This document shows, piece by piece, positions 17,508-27,366 of a DNA stretch of 32,634 nucleotides. This DNA comes from Streptococcus sp. 121 (GTDB lineage: Bacteria > Bacillota > Bacilli > Lactobacillales > Streptococcaceae). The first letter of the stretch is position 1, and each line of letters starts with the position of its first letter. The stretch is from positions 1 to 32,634 of the forward strand of contig NZ_JAEMED010000022.1 in the NCBI RefSeq assembly GCF_016458205.1, written 5' to 3'. Below the pieces are notes generated by a model, which saw only the letters and a list, made by a program, of their open reading frames with translations, did no database searches and was not told where the DNA came from. The position numbers and the translations under genes were made by a program.

Positions 17508-19886
17508 ATGCTGGCAGAGATTATTGTAGATGTGCCGACGGGGCAAACCGATCGTCCCTTTACTTATAGAGTTCCAGATAAATGGCAGGAGGATATCCAA
17601 GTCGGGGTTCGTGTACATGTGCCTTTTGGCAATGGGAATCGCTTGATTCAGGGGGTGGTTATAGGCCTTAAGGGAGAGGAGAAAAAAGGGTTAGAACTCA
17701 AAGAGATCGTCGAAGTTCTGGATGAAATCCCCATTCTGAACCAGGAGCAGTTGTGGTTGGTGGAGCAACTACGTTACCAAGTATTTTCATTTAAAATCCA
17801 ACTGCTCAAAATGATGATGCCCAGCCTGTTGCAATCTCAGTATGATAAATTGTACCTCCCCACTGATCGATTGGACCTGGCGGATGCCACTACCTTTTTT
17901 CCAAGCGGAGGAGGACGGCGTGCTTCTAAGCTGAGCCCTGAGGAGTTAGTCCAGGTACAAAAATGGGTAGCCAAGGGACAAGTTGAAGTGAAATATCTTG
18001 CTGAGGATCAGGCGACTCTCAAGTATGAGAAGTGGTACCGGACAAACCCTCAAGTCTTGTCAAAGCTTGAGATTCGCAAACAAGCCGTTAAACGGCTAGA
18101 GGCGCGTGAATTCCTTTTGCAACATCCAAATGAAGGTCGATTGACGGAACTGAATAAATTGTTCACCAGTCCAGTGACCAAGTACTTAACGGACGAAGGT
18201 GCTTTAGAAGTTTTTGAGAAAAGTGTCTCGCGGTCTGCCAGTTTTTTTGAAGGGGTTAAGCCCACTCAGGCCCCCAGGTTGAATGATCAACAAGCTCAGG
18301 CTAAAAAGAAAATTCTGGCTCATGTTGGGGAAGAAAAGACCCAACCCGTTTTGCTAGAAGGGATTACGGGAAGCGGGAAGACTGAGGTTTATCTGCAGGT
18401 TATTGAGGAGGTCTTAAAAGCCGGGAAAAATGCGATTGTCTTGGTACCAGAAATTTCTCTGACTCCCCAAATGACAAAGGGCTTTATTGGCCGCTTTGGT
18501 CAAGAGGTAGCCATTTTGCATTCGGGGCTTTCAGCTGGAGAAAAGTATGATGAGTGGTGGAAAATCGCCCATGGTCAGGCTCGCGTTGTGATTGGGGCTC
18601 GATCAGCAATCTTTGCTCCCTTAACCAATATTGGTATTATCATTATTGATGAGGAACATGAGTCGAGTTATAAGCAGGACACGAATCCACGCTATCATGC
18701 AAGAGATGTGGCATTGTTGAGGGCCCAGTATCATCAGGCTGCCTTGGTTTTGGGGTCGGCAACACCGAGTCTAGAATCGAGAGCAAGAGCCTGGCGTGGT
18801 GTCTATGATTTTGTTGAATTGACGCAGAGAGCCAACCCCAAAGCGTTGATTCCACAAGTCGAAGTCATAGATTTACGGGATTACCGGACCAGTAAGGAAG
18901 ACCGCAATATTAGCCCCCCTCTTTTAGAAGCCTTGGAGGAAACTTTGGCGCGGGGAGAGCAAGCTGTCTTGATGCTGAATCGGCGTGGTTTTTCTAGTTT
19001 TATGATGTGTCGAGTTTGTGGTGAAGTTGATACCTGCCCTAATTGTGATATTTCCCTAACCTTACATATGTCTACCCGAACCATGAATTGTCACTACTGT
19101 GATTTTCGAAAAGGAATTCCCCAGACCTGTCCGAACTGCCAGAGTCGAGATATCCACTACTATGGAACCGGGACTGAAAGAGCGCAAGAGGAGCTGAATG
19201 AGCTTCTCCCTCAGGCTCGAGTTCTCCGTATGGATGTGGATACAACCCGAAAAAAAGGTAGCCACGAGAAACTATTGGGACAATTTGGTCGTGGGGAGGC
19301 AGATATCCTTTTAGGGACACAAATGATTGCCAAGGGATTGGATTTTCCAAATGTGACTTTGGTGGGTGTGCTCAATGCGGATACGGGGATTCACCTTCCT
19401 GATTTCAGGGCTGCTGAGCGGACTTTCCAGCTCTTGACGCAGGTGGCAGGTCGGGCAGGTCGGGCCAATAAGCCTGGTCGGGTTTATTTGCAGACCTACA
19501 ATCCAGAACACTATGCGATTGGCTTTGCTTCCCGACAGGATTACGAAGGCTTTTATCAAGAGGAAATGCGTATTCGTCGATTAGCAGGCTACCCTCCCTA
19601 TTATTTCACAGTGGCTTTGCATTTTTCCCACAGGGAGGCACGGGTCGTCGAGGAGATTGCCTATCGCACTCTTGGTCTCATTCGGCAGTACTTGTCTGCT
19701 GAGGTAGTGGTTCTTGGACCTACTCCATCGACCATTAGTCGGACCCACAATCTATACCACTATCAAATATTGATTAAATACAGGAAAGAAGCTGGTTTAG
19801 AAACGGCGCTTAACCGCGTTTTGGATTTGAGCCAGACTAAAGAATTTCAACAGGTTCGACTGACGATTGACCACGAACCCCAGTAA
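17508..19886 (+). CDS. priA: Primosomal replication restart helicase PriA
   Basis: PriA (792 residues) recognises stalled forks and D-loops and reloads the replicative helicase. The N-terminal DNA-binding domain (about 1-110) begins with the usual EIIVDVP-x-GQTDRPFTY pattern. The superfamily 2 helicase core has Walker A GITGSGKT at about 285-292 and DEEH at 381-384. The paired zinc-binding cysteines start at C501-x-x-C504 and continue as CPNC, CHYC and CPNC to about residue 541. GTQMIAKGLDFPNVTLV and QVAGRAGR (motifs V and VI) are intact. The start has an ideal AAGGAGG. It heads a run of five closely spaced genes, with fmt 20 bases downstream. Confidence 0.97.
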   Translation: MLAEIIVDVPTGQTDRPFTYRVPDKWQEDIQVGVRVHVPFGNGNRLIQGVVIGLKGEEKKGLELKEIVEVLDEIPILNQEQLWLVEQLRYQVFSFKIQLLKMMMPSLLQSQYDKLYLPTDRLDLADATTFFPSGGGRRASKLSPEELVQVQKWVAKGQVEVKYLAEDQATLKYEKWYRTNPQVLSKLEIRKQAVKRLEAREFLLQHPNEGRLTELNKLFTSPVTKYLTDEGALEVFEKSVSRSASFFEGVKPTQAPRLNDQQAQAKKKILAHVGEEKTQPVLLEGITGSGKTEVYLQVIEEVLKAGKNAIVLVPEISLTPQMTKGFIGRFGQEVAILHSGLSAGEKYDEWWKIAHGQARVVIGARSAIFAPLTNIGIIIIDEEHESSYKQDTNPRYHARDVALLRAQYHQAALVLGSATPSLESRARAWRGVYDFVELTQRANPKALIPQVEVIDLRDYRTSKEDRNISPPLLEALEETLARGEQAVLMLNRRGFSSFMMCRVCGEVDTCPNCDISLTLHMSTRTMNCHYCDFRKGIPQTCPNCQSRDIHYYGTGTERAQEELNELLPQARVLRMDVDTTRKKGSHEKLLGQFGRGEADILLGTQMIAKGLDFPNVTLVGVLNADTGIHLPDFRAAERTFQLLTQVAGRAGRANKPGRVYLQTYNPEHYAIGFASRQDYEGFYQEEMRIRRLAGYPPYYFTVALHFSHREARVVEEIAYRTLGLIRQYLSAEVVVLGPTPSTISRTHNLYHYQILIKYRKEAGLETALNRVLDLSQTKEFQQVRLTIDHEPQ

Positions 19887-19906
19887 GGAAAGAAGAGGAT
19901 TGATTC

Positions 19907-20836
19907 ATGAATATCATTTTTATGGGAACCCCTGCCTTTGCGGCCACGGTTTTGGAAGGTTTGTTAGCAGATGAACGGTTTCAGGTTGTTGCGGTTGTTA
20001 CGCAGCCAGATCGGTTAGTTGGTCGCAAGAAACTGCTGCGGACGACTCCAGTTAAGGAAGTGGCGTTAGCCCATGACATACCTGTATTTCAGCCAGAAAA
20101 GCTATCCGGAAGTCCAGAAATGGAAGCTTTGATGCAGCTGGATGCGGATGGGATTGTCACAGCAGCTTTTGGCCAGTTTTTACCAACAAGGCTTTTAGTT
20201 GCCTTTGACTTTGCAGTGAACGTGCACGCTTCCCTTCTGCCCAAGTATCGGGGTGGAGCACCCATCCACTATGCTTTGATCAATGGGGATAAAGAAGCTG
20301 GCGTGACCTTGATGGAGATGGTCAAAGAGATGGACGCTGGAGATATGATTGCGCAGGCTTCGCTTGAAATTGAGAAAGAAGACAATGTGGGAACCCTCTT
20401 TGAAAAATTAGCTATTTTGGGTCGTGACCTTTTGTTGGAAAAATTAGAAACCTATGCCAGAGGAGAAATTCAACCAGAGCCCCAGGATCCTAATTTAGTA
20501 ACCTTCGCTCCTAATATCAAACCGGAGGAAGAGCAGTTGGATTGGAGTAAGCCCGCGGTGGCCTTGGTTAATCAAGTCCGAGGCATGTATCCTTGGCCAG
20601 TAGCCCATACCTTCTGGCAGGGGGAACGCTTAAAAATTCAAGAAACTCAGCTCGTTGATGGGCATGGGCCTGCGGGGCAGGTCATTTTCCGCGATAAGAA
20701 ATCCTTGCATGTGGGGACTGGAAGTGGTGCCGTAGCCATTCTTCGTCTGCAACCCTTTGGTAAGGCAGCTATGCCTATTCAGGATTTCCTTAATGGCGTT
20801 GGACGGGAAGTAAAGGTAGGAGATCGCTTTGAGTAA
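19907..20836 (+). CDS. fmt: Methionyl-tRNA formyltransferase
   Basis: Fmt (309 residues) formylates the initiator Met-tRNA, using 10-formyl-tetrahydrofolate. The N-terminal formyltransferase domain has GTPAFA near residue 6, the catalytic region with N105, H107 and [15 protein letters not shown] (from about 109), and METDAGD-like EMDAGDM near 144 carrying the catalytic Asp. The C-terminal tRNA-binding OB-type domain follows from about residue 205. The length is normal. Its last eight bases overlap the TTG start of rsmB, so translation is coupled. Confidence 0.97.
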   Translation: MNIIFMGTPAFAATVLEGLLADERFQVVAVVTQPDRLVGRKKLLRTTPVKEVALAHDIPVFQPEKLSGSPEMEALMQLDADGIVTAAFGQFLPTRLLVAFDFAVNVHASLLPKYRGGAPIHYALINGDKEAGVTLMEMVKEMDAGDMIAQASLEIEKEDNVGTLFEKLAILGRDLLLEKLETYARGEIQPEPQDPNLVTFAPNIKPEEEQLDWSKPAVALVNQVRGMYPWPVAHTFWQGERLKIQETQLVDGHGPAGQVIFRDKKSLHVGTGSGAVAILRLQPFGKAAMPIQDFLNGVGREVKVGDRFE

Positions 20837-22142
20837 ACAAATAACGGCAAGGGAGCTTGCCCTTGAAATTCTTGAAGCAGTTCTAGAACAAGGAGCCTAC
20901 GCCAACTTAGCTTTGAACAAGGCATTGAACCAGAGTCACCTTTCTAACACAGATAAGGCCCTGGTGACTGAATTGGTTTATGGCACCTTGACTCGCAAAA
21001 TTACTTTGGAGTGGTATTTATCCTCTTTTATCCCAGACCGTGATCAGTTAGATTCCCCAGTTTATCCCGTCTTGCTCCTGACCCTTTATCAAATGCTCTA
21101 TTTGAAAAAAATTCCAAATCGGGCGGCCATCCACCAAGCAGTTGACTTGGTCAAAAAACGCCTGCACTCTGCAGCTGGCGGCTATGTTAATGCAGTTCTG
21201 CGTAAAATTCAGGACCAAGGTGTACCTGATCCAGCTAGCATCAAGCGCCTTAATAAGCGCCTATCGGTGACCTATTCGCTACCTGTCTGGTTGGTTCGCG
21301 ATCTTATTACTGAATACGGACAGGAACGTGCTGAAGCTATTATGGCCAGTCTTCTCTGGCGAAATCGAGCTAGCATTCGGATTCAGAACATGGCGGAAAA
21401 AGCAAGCTTGCGTGACCAATTGGATGCTAGGGACTCTGAGATTTCACCTTGCGGTTTGGTCAAAGACCATGGTCCGTTCGCTGCCAGCCAGGCTTTTAAA
21501 GAAGGACTCGTGACTATTCAAGACGAGTCCAGCCAGCTGGTGGCTCCCACTTTGAACTTAGAAGGTTGGGAACGCGTTTTGGATGCCTGTAGTGCACCTG
21601 GTGGGAAAACCACCCATATAGCTTCTTATTTGGATAAGGGGCAGGTGGTAGCATTGGACTTATATGACCACAAGTTGGCTCTGATTGAGGAAACTGCTCA
21701 GCGCCTGGGTTTGACAGATCGAATTAAAACCCAACGTTTGGATGCGCGTGCTGTTCACAAGGTTTTTCCACCTAGGTACTTTGATAAGATTCTGGTCGAT
21801 GCTCCTTGTTCAGGAATTGGACTCCTGCGTCGTAAACCCGACATTCGATATCGTAAAAATCAGGAGGACTTGGACCAACTCCAAGCGGTTCAGTTGGAGA
21901 TATTGGATAGTGTTTGTCAAACCTTGCAAGAAGGTGGTATAATAACGTATAGTACTTGTACAATTTTTGCAAAAGAAAATCAAGAAGTGATCCAAAAGTT
22001 TTTAGAAGGACATCCTGACTTTGAACAGGTTCCGCTCATTCATCCTAAGACAGAGATGATGGTAGATGGCTGTCTTCTAATCACACCTGAGTTATTCGGG
22101 ACGGATGGATTTTTTATCAGCCAACTAAGAAAGAAATCCTGA
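20829..22142 (+). CDS. rsmB: 16S rRNA (cytosine-967-C5) methyltransferase RsmB
   Basis: RsmB (437 residues, also called Sun) makes m5C967 in 16S rRNA. An N-terminal NusB-like RNA-binding domain (about 1-140) is followed by a SAM-dependent methyltransferase domain with [10 protein letters not shown] at 252-261. The two functional cysteines are C327 in DAPCSGIG and C377 in YSTCT. The start is TTG at 20829 inside the fmt coding end, with GGAGA six bases upstream; there is no ATG nearby that preserves the N-terminal domain. The codons for Gly-Gly-Ile-Ile just before YSTCT form a promoter-like sequence that may serve stp-stkP. Confidence 0.95.
   Translation: MSKQITARELALEILEAVLEQGAYANLALNKALNQSHLSNTDKALVTELVYGTLTRKITLEWYLSSFIPDRDQLDSPVYPVLLLTLYQMLYLKKIPNRAAIHQAVDLVKKRLHSAAGGYVNAVLRKIQDQGVPDPASIKRLNKRLSVTYSLPVWLVRDLITEYGQERAEAIMASLLWRNRASIRIQNMAEKASLRDQLDARDSEISPCGLVKDHGPFAASQAFKEGLVTIQDESSQLVAPTLNLEGWERVLDACSAPGGKTTHIASYLDKGQVVALDLYDHKLALIEETAQRLGLTDRIKTQRLDARAVHKVFPPRYFDKILVDAPCSGIGLLRRKPDIRYRKNQEDLDQLQAVQLEILDSVCQTLQEGGIITYSTCTIFAKENQEVIQKFLEGHPDFEQVPLIHPKTEMMVDGCLLITPELFGTDGFFISQLRKKS
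21914..21943 (+). promoter_or_regulatory. Promoter-like sequence inside rsmB, upstream of stp-stkP
   Basis: TTGTCA (21914-21919) and a perfect TATAAT (21938-21943) are 18 bases apart, with a TGn extension on the -10 (TGGTATAAT). It points toward stp, whose start is 222 bases downstream. By consensus it is among the best matches in the window, although it lies in coding sequence. Confidence 0.5.
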
Positions 22143-22164
22143 TTGAAGGAGGAAATAAGAAGAC

Positions 22165-22905
22165 ATGGAGATTGCATTGTTGACAGATGTGGGACAAAGA
22201 CGTTCCAATAATCAAGATTTTGTCAATCAATTTCGTAACCACGCGGGTAATCCTCTGATTGTGTTAGCCGATGGAATGGGAGGTCACCGAGCTGGCAACA
22301 TTGCTAGTGAGATGGCGGTGACTGACCTGGGAGCTGCTTGGGTCAATACCGATATCAATTCAATTGATACCATGCGTGCCTGGTTTGAAACCCAATTGGA
22401 AATCGAAAATCAAAAAATCCATGCCATGGGACAAGAAGAAGAATTTCGTGGAATGGGTACAACCTTGGATGCTGTTGCTATCATTGGCAACCAGGCTGTT
22501 TTTGCCCATGTCGGAGATTCAAGGGTGAGTATCTGGGATCAACAGGAATATATCCAGTTGACCAGTGATCATTCTTTGGTTAATGAGCTCTTGAAAGCGG
22601 GGCAAATTACAGAAGAAGAAGCTATGAATCACCCTCAAAAAAATATTATTACCCAGTCTATTGGACAACAAGATCCAGTTAAGCCAGATATTGGCTTAGC
22701 TGTGCTTCAGGAAGGGGATTACCTAATTATTAATAGTGATGGGCTTACCAATATGGTGACCAATCAGCAAATTAAGGAAATTCTGGCTAGCGAATTATCG
22801 CTTCATGAAAAAGCTGAAACCTTGGTTCAAATGGCCAATGATGCAGGTGGTCTGGATAACATCTCGGTTGCGCTTGTTCGTTATCAGCAGGAGGACCGGC
22901 TATGA
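22165..22905 (+). CDS. stp: PP2C-type Ser/Thr protein phosphatase Stp (PhpP/PppL)
   Basis: This 246-residue metal-dependent phosphatase reverses phosphorylation by the adjacent kinase StkP. PP2C motifs are in order: [10 protein letters not shown] (Arg and Asp ligands) near residue 9, [15 protein letters not shown] near 35 with the two-metal Asp-Gly, AHVGDSR near 114, SDGLTN near 191 and GLDNISV near 230. It is a soluble cytoplasmic protein. The ATG follows AAGGAGG. Its end overlaps the stkP start by four bases (ATGA), so kinase and phosphatase are made together. Confidence 0.97.
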   Translation: MEIALLTDVGQRRSNNQDFVNQFRNHAGNPLIVLADGMGGHRAGNIASEMAVTDLGAAWVNTDINSIDTMRAWFETQLEIENQKIHAMGQEEEFRGMGTTLDAVAIIGNQAVFAHVGDSRVSIWDQQEYIQLTSDHSLVNELLKAGQITEEEAMNHPQKNIITQSIGQQDPVKPDIGLAVLQEGDYLIINSDGLTNMVTNQQIKEILASELSLHEKAETLVQMANDAGGLDNISVALVRYQQEDRL

Positions 22906-24824
22906 TCCAAATCGGTAAAATTTTTGCTGGTCGTTACAAAATCCTGGAGCAGATCGGACGTGGAGGAATGGCAGATGTCTACCTTGCTAAGGATTTGATT
23001 TTGGATGGGGAGGAAGTAGCTGTTAAGGTTCTACGGACAAACTATCAGACAGACCCGGTAGCAGTAGCTCGATTCCAACGTGAGGCTAGAGCTATGGCCG
23101 AATTGGACCACCCCAATATCGTTCGTATTACAGATCTTGGGGAAGAAGAAGGTCAGCAGTATCTGGCTATGGAATATGTGTCTGGCCTGGATTTAAAACG
23201 TTACTTAAAGGAAAAAGCTCCTCTTAGTAATGAAGAAGCGGTCCGTATCATGGGGGAAATTCTTCTGGCTATGCGTCTAGCCCACATGCGAGGGATTGTC
23301 CATCGTGATTTGAAGCCGCAAAATATTCTCTTGACCAAGGGTGGGACTGTTAAGGTCACAGACTTTGGAATAGCGGTAGCCTTTGCGGAAACCAGCTTGA
23401 CGCAAACCAATTCAATGCTAGGAAGCGTGCATTACCTTTCGCCTGAACAAGCGCGGGGTTCCAAGGCAACTGTCCAATCGGATATTTATGCGATGGGAAT
23501 TATTTTCTATGAAATGTTGACGGGGCATATTCCCTATGACGGGGATAGTGCAGTTACGATTGCCCTACAGCATTTTCAAAAACCCCTCCCTTCTATTCGG
23601 GAAGAGAATCCTCGGGTAGTGAATCCCGTGGAAAATGTTGTCATAAAGGCCACTGCTAAGAAACTGGAAGACCGATATAAGACGGTTGCGGATATGTACT
23701 TGGATCTTTCCACCAGTCTTTCTTACGAGCGCCGCAATGAGCCAATCCTACAATTTTCCGAAAAAGAATCAGAAGTTAAAACACTTCCCAAATCCACTCC
23801 CAGTCCAAAGGTGACTCCAGCACCGGCCCGTCCGGTAGAACTTCCTGCCAAAAAGGAAGAGGGTGACTCTAAAGCAGAAGAGCCAGCTACTCCAAAGAAA
23901 AAGCCAGTCAACAAGAAGAAATCTGGTGCTACCGCCAAAATGAAACACGGTCGTCGGCGTATTCGTATGCGTTACAAGGTGGTTTTTGGAGCCTTTGTAT
24001 TGGTAGTCTTAGCAGTCTTATCCCTGATCTTCCTTAGTCCGGCATCTGCAGTCATTCCTCAAGTTGAAAATCTACCCTTAGCGGATGCAAGGAGCCAGAT
24101 TGAGGCTGCAGGACTTGTCGTTGGGAATGTTTCCGAAGAAGCTTCGACAGAAATAGAACCAGGAAATGTCATTCGGACCAATCCGAAATCTGGTACCCAA
24201 AGACGTGAAGGTTCAACGGTTGATTTAATTGTGTCGGCTGAGGGAACCCGCTTTAAGATGGAAAATCTGGTGGGAAGGACTCTTAGTGAAGCTGAGCATA
24301 TCCTACGGGAGGAACATCAGGTGCCTGACCGCTTGATTCAGATTGAAGAAGTAGATGATACCTATGAAGAAGCTGGGACTGTCCTGGCTCAGACTCCTGC
24401 GGAAGGAACAGAATTTGATCCGACCGGACGAACGAAGATTGTATTGCAAGTGGCTCGCCAAGCGACCACGATTGAGATGCCTGATTTCACGGGGATGACT
24501 TATAGGGATGCGCGGGATATTCTCATTAACTTAGGAGTTCCAGCTAACCGAATCACACGGCGCGTGACGAATGATGTGACAGCTTCCCAGTCCGATATCA
24601 TTGTTCGGCAAAATCCCTTGGTGGGAAATATTATAGATGTTAAGTCTGCAAATATTGAATTGACGGTTGCAGCGGTTGTTCAAAATCAATCCAGTTATTC
24701 ATCTAATAGTTCCAGTTTTGATTCATCACCAACAGATGATAGCTTGATCGATACGGATACCAGCACGGAAACCTCAACTTCTAGTCGAAGTGATACATCC
24801 TCACAATCCAACATAGAGGAATAA
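22902..24824 (+). CDS. stkP: PASTA-domain Ser/Thr protein kinase StkP (PknB)
   Basis: StkP (640 residues) is a membrane kinase that senses muropeptides or lipid II and phosphorylates division proteins such as MapZ and GpsB-associated factors. The kinase domain has a Gly-rich loop GRGGMADVY near 19-27, K42 for [11 protein letters not shown] with D136, DFG at 154-156 and a Thr/Ser-rich activation loop. A Lys-rich juxtamembrane segment precedes one membrane helix at about 356-378. Three PASTA repeats follow (about 383-450, 451-520, 521-590), and then a Ser/Thr/Asp-rich tail of about 50 residues. Pneumococcal StkP has four PASTA repeats, so this one is shorter outside. A RUP-like element begins right after the stop codon. 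Confidence 0.96.
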   Translation: MIQIGKIFAGRYKILEQIGRGGMADVYLAKDLILDGEEVAVKVLRTNYQTDPVAVARFQREARAMAELDHPNIVRITDLGEEEGQQYLAMEYVSGLDLKRYLKEKAPLSNEEAVRIMGEILLAMRLAHMRGIVHRDLKPQNILLTKGGTVKVTDFGIAVAFAETSLTQTNSMLGSVHYLSPEQARGSKATVQSDIYAMGIIFYEMLTGHIPYDGDSAVTIALQHFQKPLPSIREENPRVVNPVENVVIKATAKKLEDRYKTVADMYLDLSTSLSYERRNEPILQFSEKESEVKTLPKSTPSPKVTPAPARPVELPAKKEEGDSKAEEPATPKKKPVNKKKSGATAKMKHGRRRIRMRYKVVFGAFVLVVLAVLSLIFLSPASAVIPQVENLPLADARSQIEAAGLVVGNVSEEASTEIEPGNVIRTNPKSGTQRREGSTVDLIVSAEGTRFKMENLVGRTLSEAEHILREEHQVPDRLIQIEEVDDTYEEAGTVLAQTPAEGTEFDPTGRTKIVLQVARQATTIEMPDFTGMTYRDARDILINLGVPANRITRRVTNDVTASQSDIIVRQNPLVGNIIDVKSANIELTVAAVVQNQSSYSSNSSSFDSSPTDDSLIDTDTSTETSTSSRSDTSSQSNIEE

Positions 24825-24930
24825 TATTGTCTTTTAGTTTGCTTTTAGTACAAGGCAGCGAGTCGCAGACAGTACTGAAGTACGGCAAGACGAGCTAACA
24901 CAGTAATAAAAGATAAACTAAAAGAGTATA
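24825..24930. repeat. RUP-like miniature inverted-repeat element next to the stkP stop
   Basis: The element is 106 bases long and bounded by TA at both ends. Its terminal inverted repeats are about 23 bases: TATTGTCTTTTAGTTTGC at 24825 and, from 24930 on the other strand, TATACTCTTTTAGTTTAT. The middle (CAGTACTGAAGTACGGCAAG) closely resembles the core of the pneumococcal RUP element as I remember it. It is better preserved than the copy at 13974 but has different end sequences. It starts immediately after the TAA of stkP. As RNA it would fold into a long hairpin, which may help to end the stkP transcript. Confidence 0.65.
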
Positions 24931-24940
24931 CAAAATGAAG

Positions 24941-24970
24941 AAGGCTTGGGAACTAGACCAGGCCTTTTTT
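24941..24970 (+). terminator. Terminator between stkP and liaF
   Basis: AAGGC-TTGG (24941-24949) pairs with CCA-GGCCTT (24958-24966) with a small mismatch and continues into TTTTTT. It separates the priA-to-stkP run from the lia operon. Confidence 0.8.
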
Positions 24971-24990
24971 GGTTCTCCGTGGGTTGTTAC

Positions 24991-25019
24991 TGTTCAGGAG
25001 GCTTCCCATTTGATACAAT
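24991..25019 (+). promoter_or_regulatory. Probable promoter of the liaFSR operon
   Basis: TACAAT (25014-25019) carries a TGn extension, and TGTTCA (24991-24996) lies 17 bases upstream. The -35 is poor, as is common for promoters that need an activator; LiaR would be the expected one, but I do not recognise a LiaR box with confidence. The liaF start is 23 bases downstream. Confidence 0.5.
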
Positions 25020-25041
25020 AAGAAGGTACAAGGAGCTTGTG

Positions 25042-25731
25042 ATGAGAAAAATTCATTTTTTTGTATTGATCGAGTTAATTCTAGTAACACTCGCTCTCTT
25101 AACGATGTTTACAGATGATCTGACAAGAGGGATACTCTTTTTAGTACTCTGTCTCTTGTTGTATCACTATTATCGGGTGGACAGCCAGTCCAATCTACTC
25201 CTGGTGGCCTTGAGTTTGTTTCTCTTTCTAGCCTTTAGTCTCAACCCCTTTGGGATGGCAGCTATTATTTTTGGCTTAATTTATGGATTTACAGCCAGTA
25301 TTCCTTACCTTTATCGGGAACATAAGCCTACAGTAGTTACTCATCTACCACAGGCTGGAACAAAGCAGCGTAATACTTGGATTGGAGATTTCTCTTATTT
25401 TTTAGCAGAAGATCAGGATTTTGAGGATTTGAATCTCTTTCGCTTTAGTGGTAATGATACTCTCTATCTAGACCAAGTGGTCATTGGTCCTGAAGCTAAT
25501 CTTATCCTGATTCGCAAGGTCGTCGGTCACACCAAGATCTATGTCCCAATAGACCTTGCCGTTGAGTTATCTGTGAACACTTTGTATGGAGATGTTCACT
25601 TCTTCGATGAATCCTACTATTTGCGCAATGAACAGTTACAGATTCATAGCGAGGATTTGTATCAGGCCAACCGCTCTGTCAAGTTGGTTATTTCCAGCCT
25701 CTTGGGGAATGTGGAGGTGATTCGCCGATGA
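25042..25731 (+). CDS. liaF: LiaF, membrane inhibitor of the LiaRS envelope-stress system
   Basis: LiaF (229 residues) holds the sensor kinase LiaS inactive until the envelope is damaged. Four hydrophobic segments fill the first 90 residues. The C-terminal half is a soluble beta-rich domain that contains the family's pattern of acidic and hydrophobic strands (WIGDFSY near 110, then a VPIDLAVELSVNTLYGDVHF stretch near 170). I take ATG 25042, behind AAGGAGC; a GTG one codon earlier is possible. A longer frame from 24946 would cross the terminator and promoter. It overlaps liaS by four bases. The name rests on size, topology and the LiaS-LiaR genes that follow. Confidence 0.88.
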   Translation: MRKIHFFVLIELILVTLALLTMFTDDLTRGILFLVLCLLLYHYYRVDSQSNLLLVALSLFLFLAFSLNPFGMAAIIFGLIYGFTASIPYLYREHKPTVVTHLPQAGTKQRNTWIGDFSYFLAEDQDFEDLNLFRFSGNDTLYLDQVVIGPEANLILIRKVVGHTKIYVPIDLAVELSVNTLYGDVHFFDESYYLRNEQLQIHSEDLYQANRSVKLVISSLLGNVEVIRR

Positions 25732-26741
25732 GAAAGGGTGTTTATCTCTTTATTTTTGTGGCAACCTTTGGACTCCTCTTTTTTTTAACGACAAAATTTT
25801 TACAATTACTAGACTATAATTGGGTTGATCTCTGGTTAAGAGATTGGATTGGACTCCAGATTTTGGCAATGTTGCTAGCTTTGTCGGTAGGAACAGTCGG
25901 TTTGGCCTTTTTGGCTCAGATATGGCGTGCCCAAACCATGCGCAATCGTCTGCATCCAGCCCTAGAACAAATTCGTAAAGGCCAAACCTACACGAGTTTG
26001 GATGACCCTATCTTAGACGCTGATCTCCAGCTACTAGGAGAGTCTATTCAAAGTTTGCAGGAAAATCGTCAGGAGCAGGAGAACCAGGAGTTGGTTGAGA
26101 AGGCCCAGGTTATCACTGAAGAACGGCAACGAATTGCCCGTGATCTACATGATACGGTCAGCCAAGAGCTTTTTGCCGCAAGCATGATGGTCTCGGGTCT
26201 CCGGCAATCCAGTATCGATGCGGATGAAATGCGGGGACAGCTGCAAGGAGTGGAGGGGATCTTGAATACCGCCCAGAATGATTTACGGATCCTGTTACTT
26301 CACTTGCGTCCCAGGGAACTGGAGGGACGTGACCTAGTCACTGCTCTTAAAACGTTGCTTTCAGAAGTGGAGGAAAAGAGCTCAATTTCCGCACGTCTAG
26401 AAGTTTCGGTTGGAAACTTGTCGTCTGAAATTGAAAACCATTGTTATCGGATTGTGCAAGAGTTTATCAGCAATACCTTGCGCCACGCTCAAGCAAAACA
26501 TATTGAAGTCTATCTTAGACAGACACCGGGTCAGTTGCAGCTGAAAATGGTCGATGATGGGGTAGGGTTTCAAAAAAATCAAACCAAAGATTTCCATTAT
26601 GGCTTGGCCAATATGGAGGAGAGGGTAGAAGATATGGCAGGTAGAATGACCCTCAGAACGGCTCCCTATCAGGGAGTCGCGATTGATATTCGCATACCAA
26701 TTTTAAAGGGAGAACTCGATGAAAATTCTATTAGTGGATGA
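25728..26741 (+). CDS. liaS: Sensor histidine kinase LiaS (VraS type)
   Basis: LiaS (337 residues) is a membrane kinase of the NarL-partner class that phosphorylates LiaR under cell-envelope stress. Two membrane helices (about 5-25 and 43-68) flank a very short outside loop, the mark of an intramembrane-sensing kinase. A HAMP-like linker and coiled coil lead to the HisKA_3 motif ERQRIARDLHDTVSQE, with H141 as phosphorylation site. The ATPase domain shows the N box (EFISNTLRHAQA) near 246 and DDGVGF near 280. It overlaps liaF by four bases and liaR by 23 bases, so all three are coupled. Confidence 0.94.
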   Translation: MRKGVYLFIFVATFGLLFFLTTKFLQLLDYNWVDLWLRDWIGLQILAMLLALSVGTVGLAFLAQIWRAQTMRNRLHPALEQIRKGQTYTSLDDPILDADLQLLGESIQSLQENRQEQENQELVEKAQVITEERQRIARDLHDTVSQELFAASMMVSGLRQSSIDADEMRGQLQGVEGILNTAQNDLRILLLHLRPRELEGRDLVTALKTLLSEVEEKSSISARLEVSVGNLSSEIENHCYRIVQEFISNTLRHAQAKHIEVYLRQTPGQLQLKMVDDGVGFQKNQTKDFHYGLANMEERVEDMAGRMTLRTAPYQGVAIDIRIPILKGELDENSISG

Positions 26742-27357
26742 TCATGAGATGGTCCGATTGGGCCTCAAAAGTTATCTTAACTTGCAGGTGGATACCTTGG
26801 TTATTGGTGAAGCCAATAATGGCAAGGAAGGCTTGGAATTGGCGCTGGAATTGCGACCAGATGTGATTGTCATGGACCTTTTGATGCCTGATGTCGATGG
26901 AATTCAAGCCACATTGAATATTTTGAAAGCTTGGCCGGAAGCTAAAATTTTAATTTTGACCTCTTATCTGGACAATGAAAAGATTTATCCTGTTTTAGAA
27001 GCTGGAGCCAAGGGGTATATTCTCAAGACTTCCTCGGCGGATGAAATCTTCAGTGCGATTCGGAAAGTTTCGCAAGGGGAGATGGCTATCCAGACTGAAG
27101 TTTCTCAAAAATTCGAACAACACCGCCTCAATCGTCCTTTGCACGAAGATTTAACCCCCCGGGAGCGGGATATCCTCGCCCTTTTGGCCAAAGGCTATGA
27201 AAATCAGCGGATTGCAGACGAACTTTTTATTTCATTAAAAACAGTTAAAACACATGTCTCAAATATCCTCTCAAAATTGGCAGTGAGTGATCGAACACAG
27301 GCAGTTATCTATGCCTTTCAACATCATTTGGTGCAATCAGATGAGGATTGGGGATAA
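26719..27357 (+). CDS. liaR: Response regulator LiaR (VraR type)
   Basis: LiaR (212 residues) is the DNA-binding partner of LiaS. The receiver domain (about 1-120) has DDHEMVR at the N-terminus, the phosphorylated D53 in VMDLLMPD, and the conserved Thr and Lys (LTSY near 86, LKT near 108). The LuxR-type helix-turn-helix (about 145-205) reads LTPRERDILALLAKG, then RIADELFISLKTVKTHVSNIL. The start lies within the end of liaS, after AAGGGAGA. It is expected to activate its own operon and envelope-protection genes. The HAD-cyclophilin gene follows after nine bases. Confidence 0.95.
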   Translation: MKILLVDDHEMVRLGLKSYLNLQVDTLVIGEANNGKEGLELALELRPDVIVMDLLMPDVDGIQATLNILKAWPEAKILILTSYLDNEKIYPVLEAGAKGYILKTSSADEIFSAIRKVSQGEMAIQTEVSQKFEQHRLNRPLHEDLTPRERDILALLAKGYENQRIADELFISLKTVKTHVSNILSKLAVSDRTQAVIYAFQHHLVQSDEDWG

Positions 27358-27366
27358 GGAGTAAAC

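Noticed and set aside
24946..25041. N-terminal extension of LiaF by 32 residues
   Set aside because: It would pass through the terminator T run and the promoter and lacks a ribosome site; ATG 25042 has AAGGAGC.
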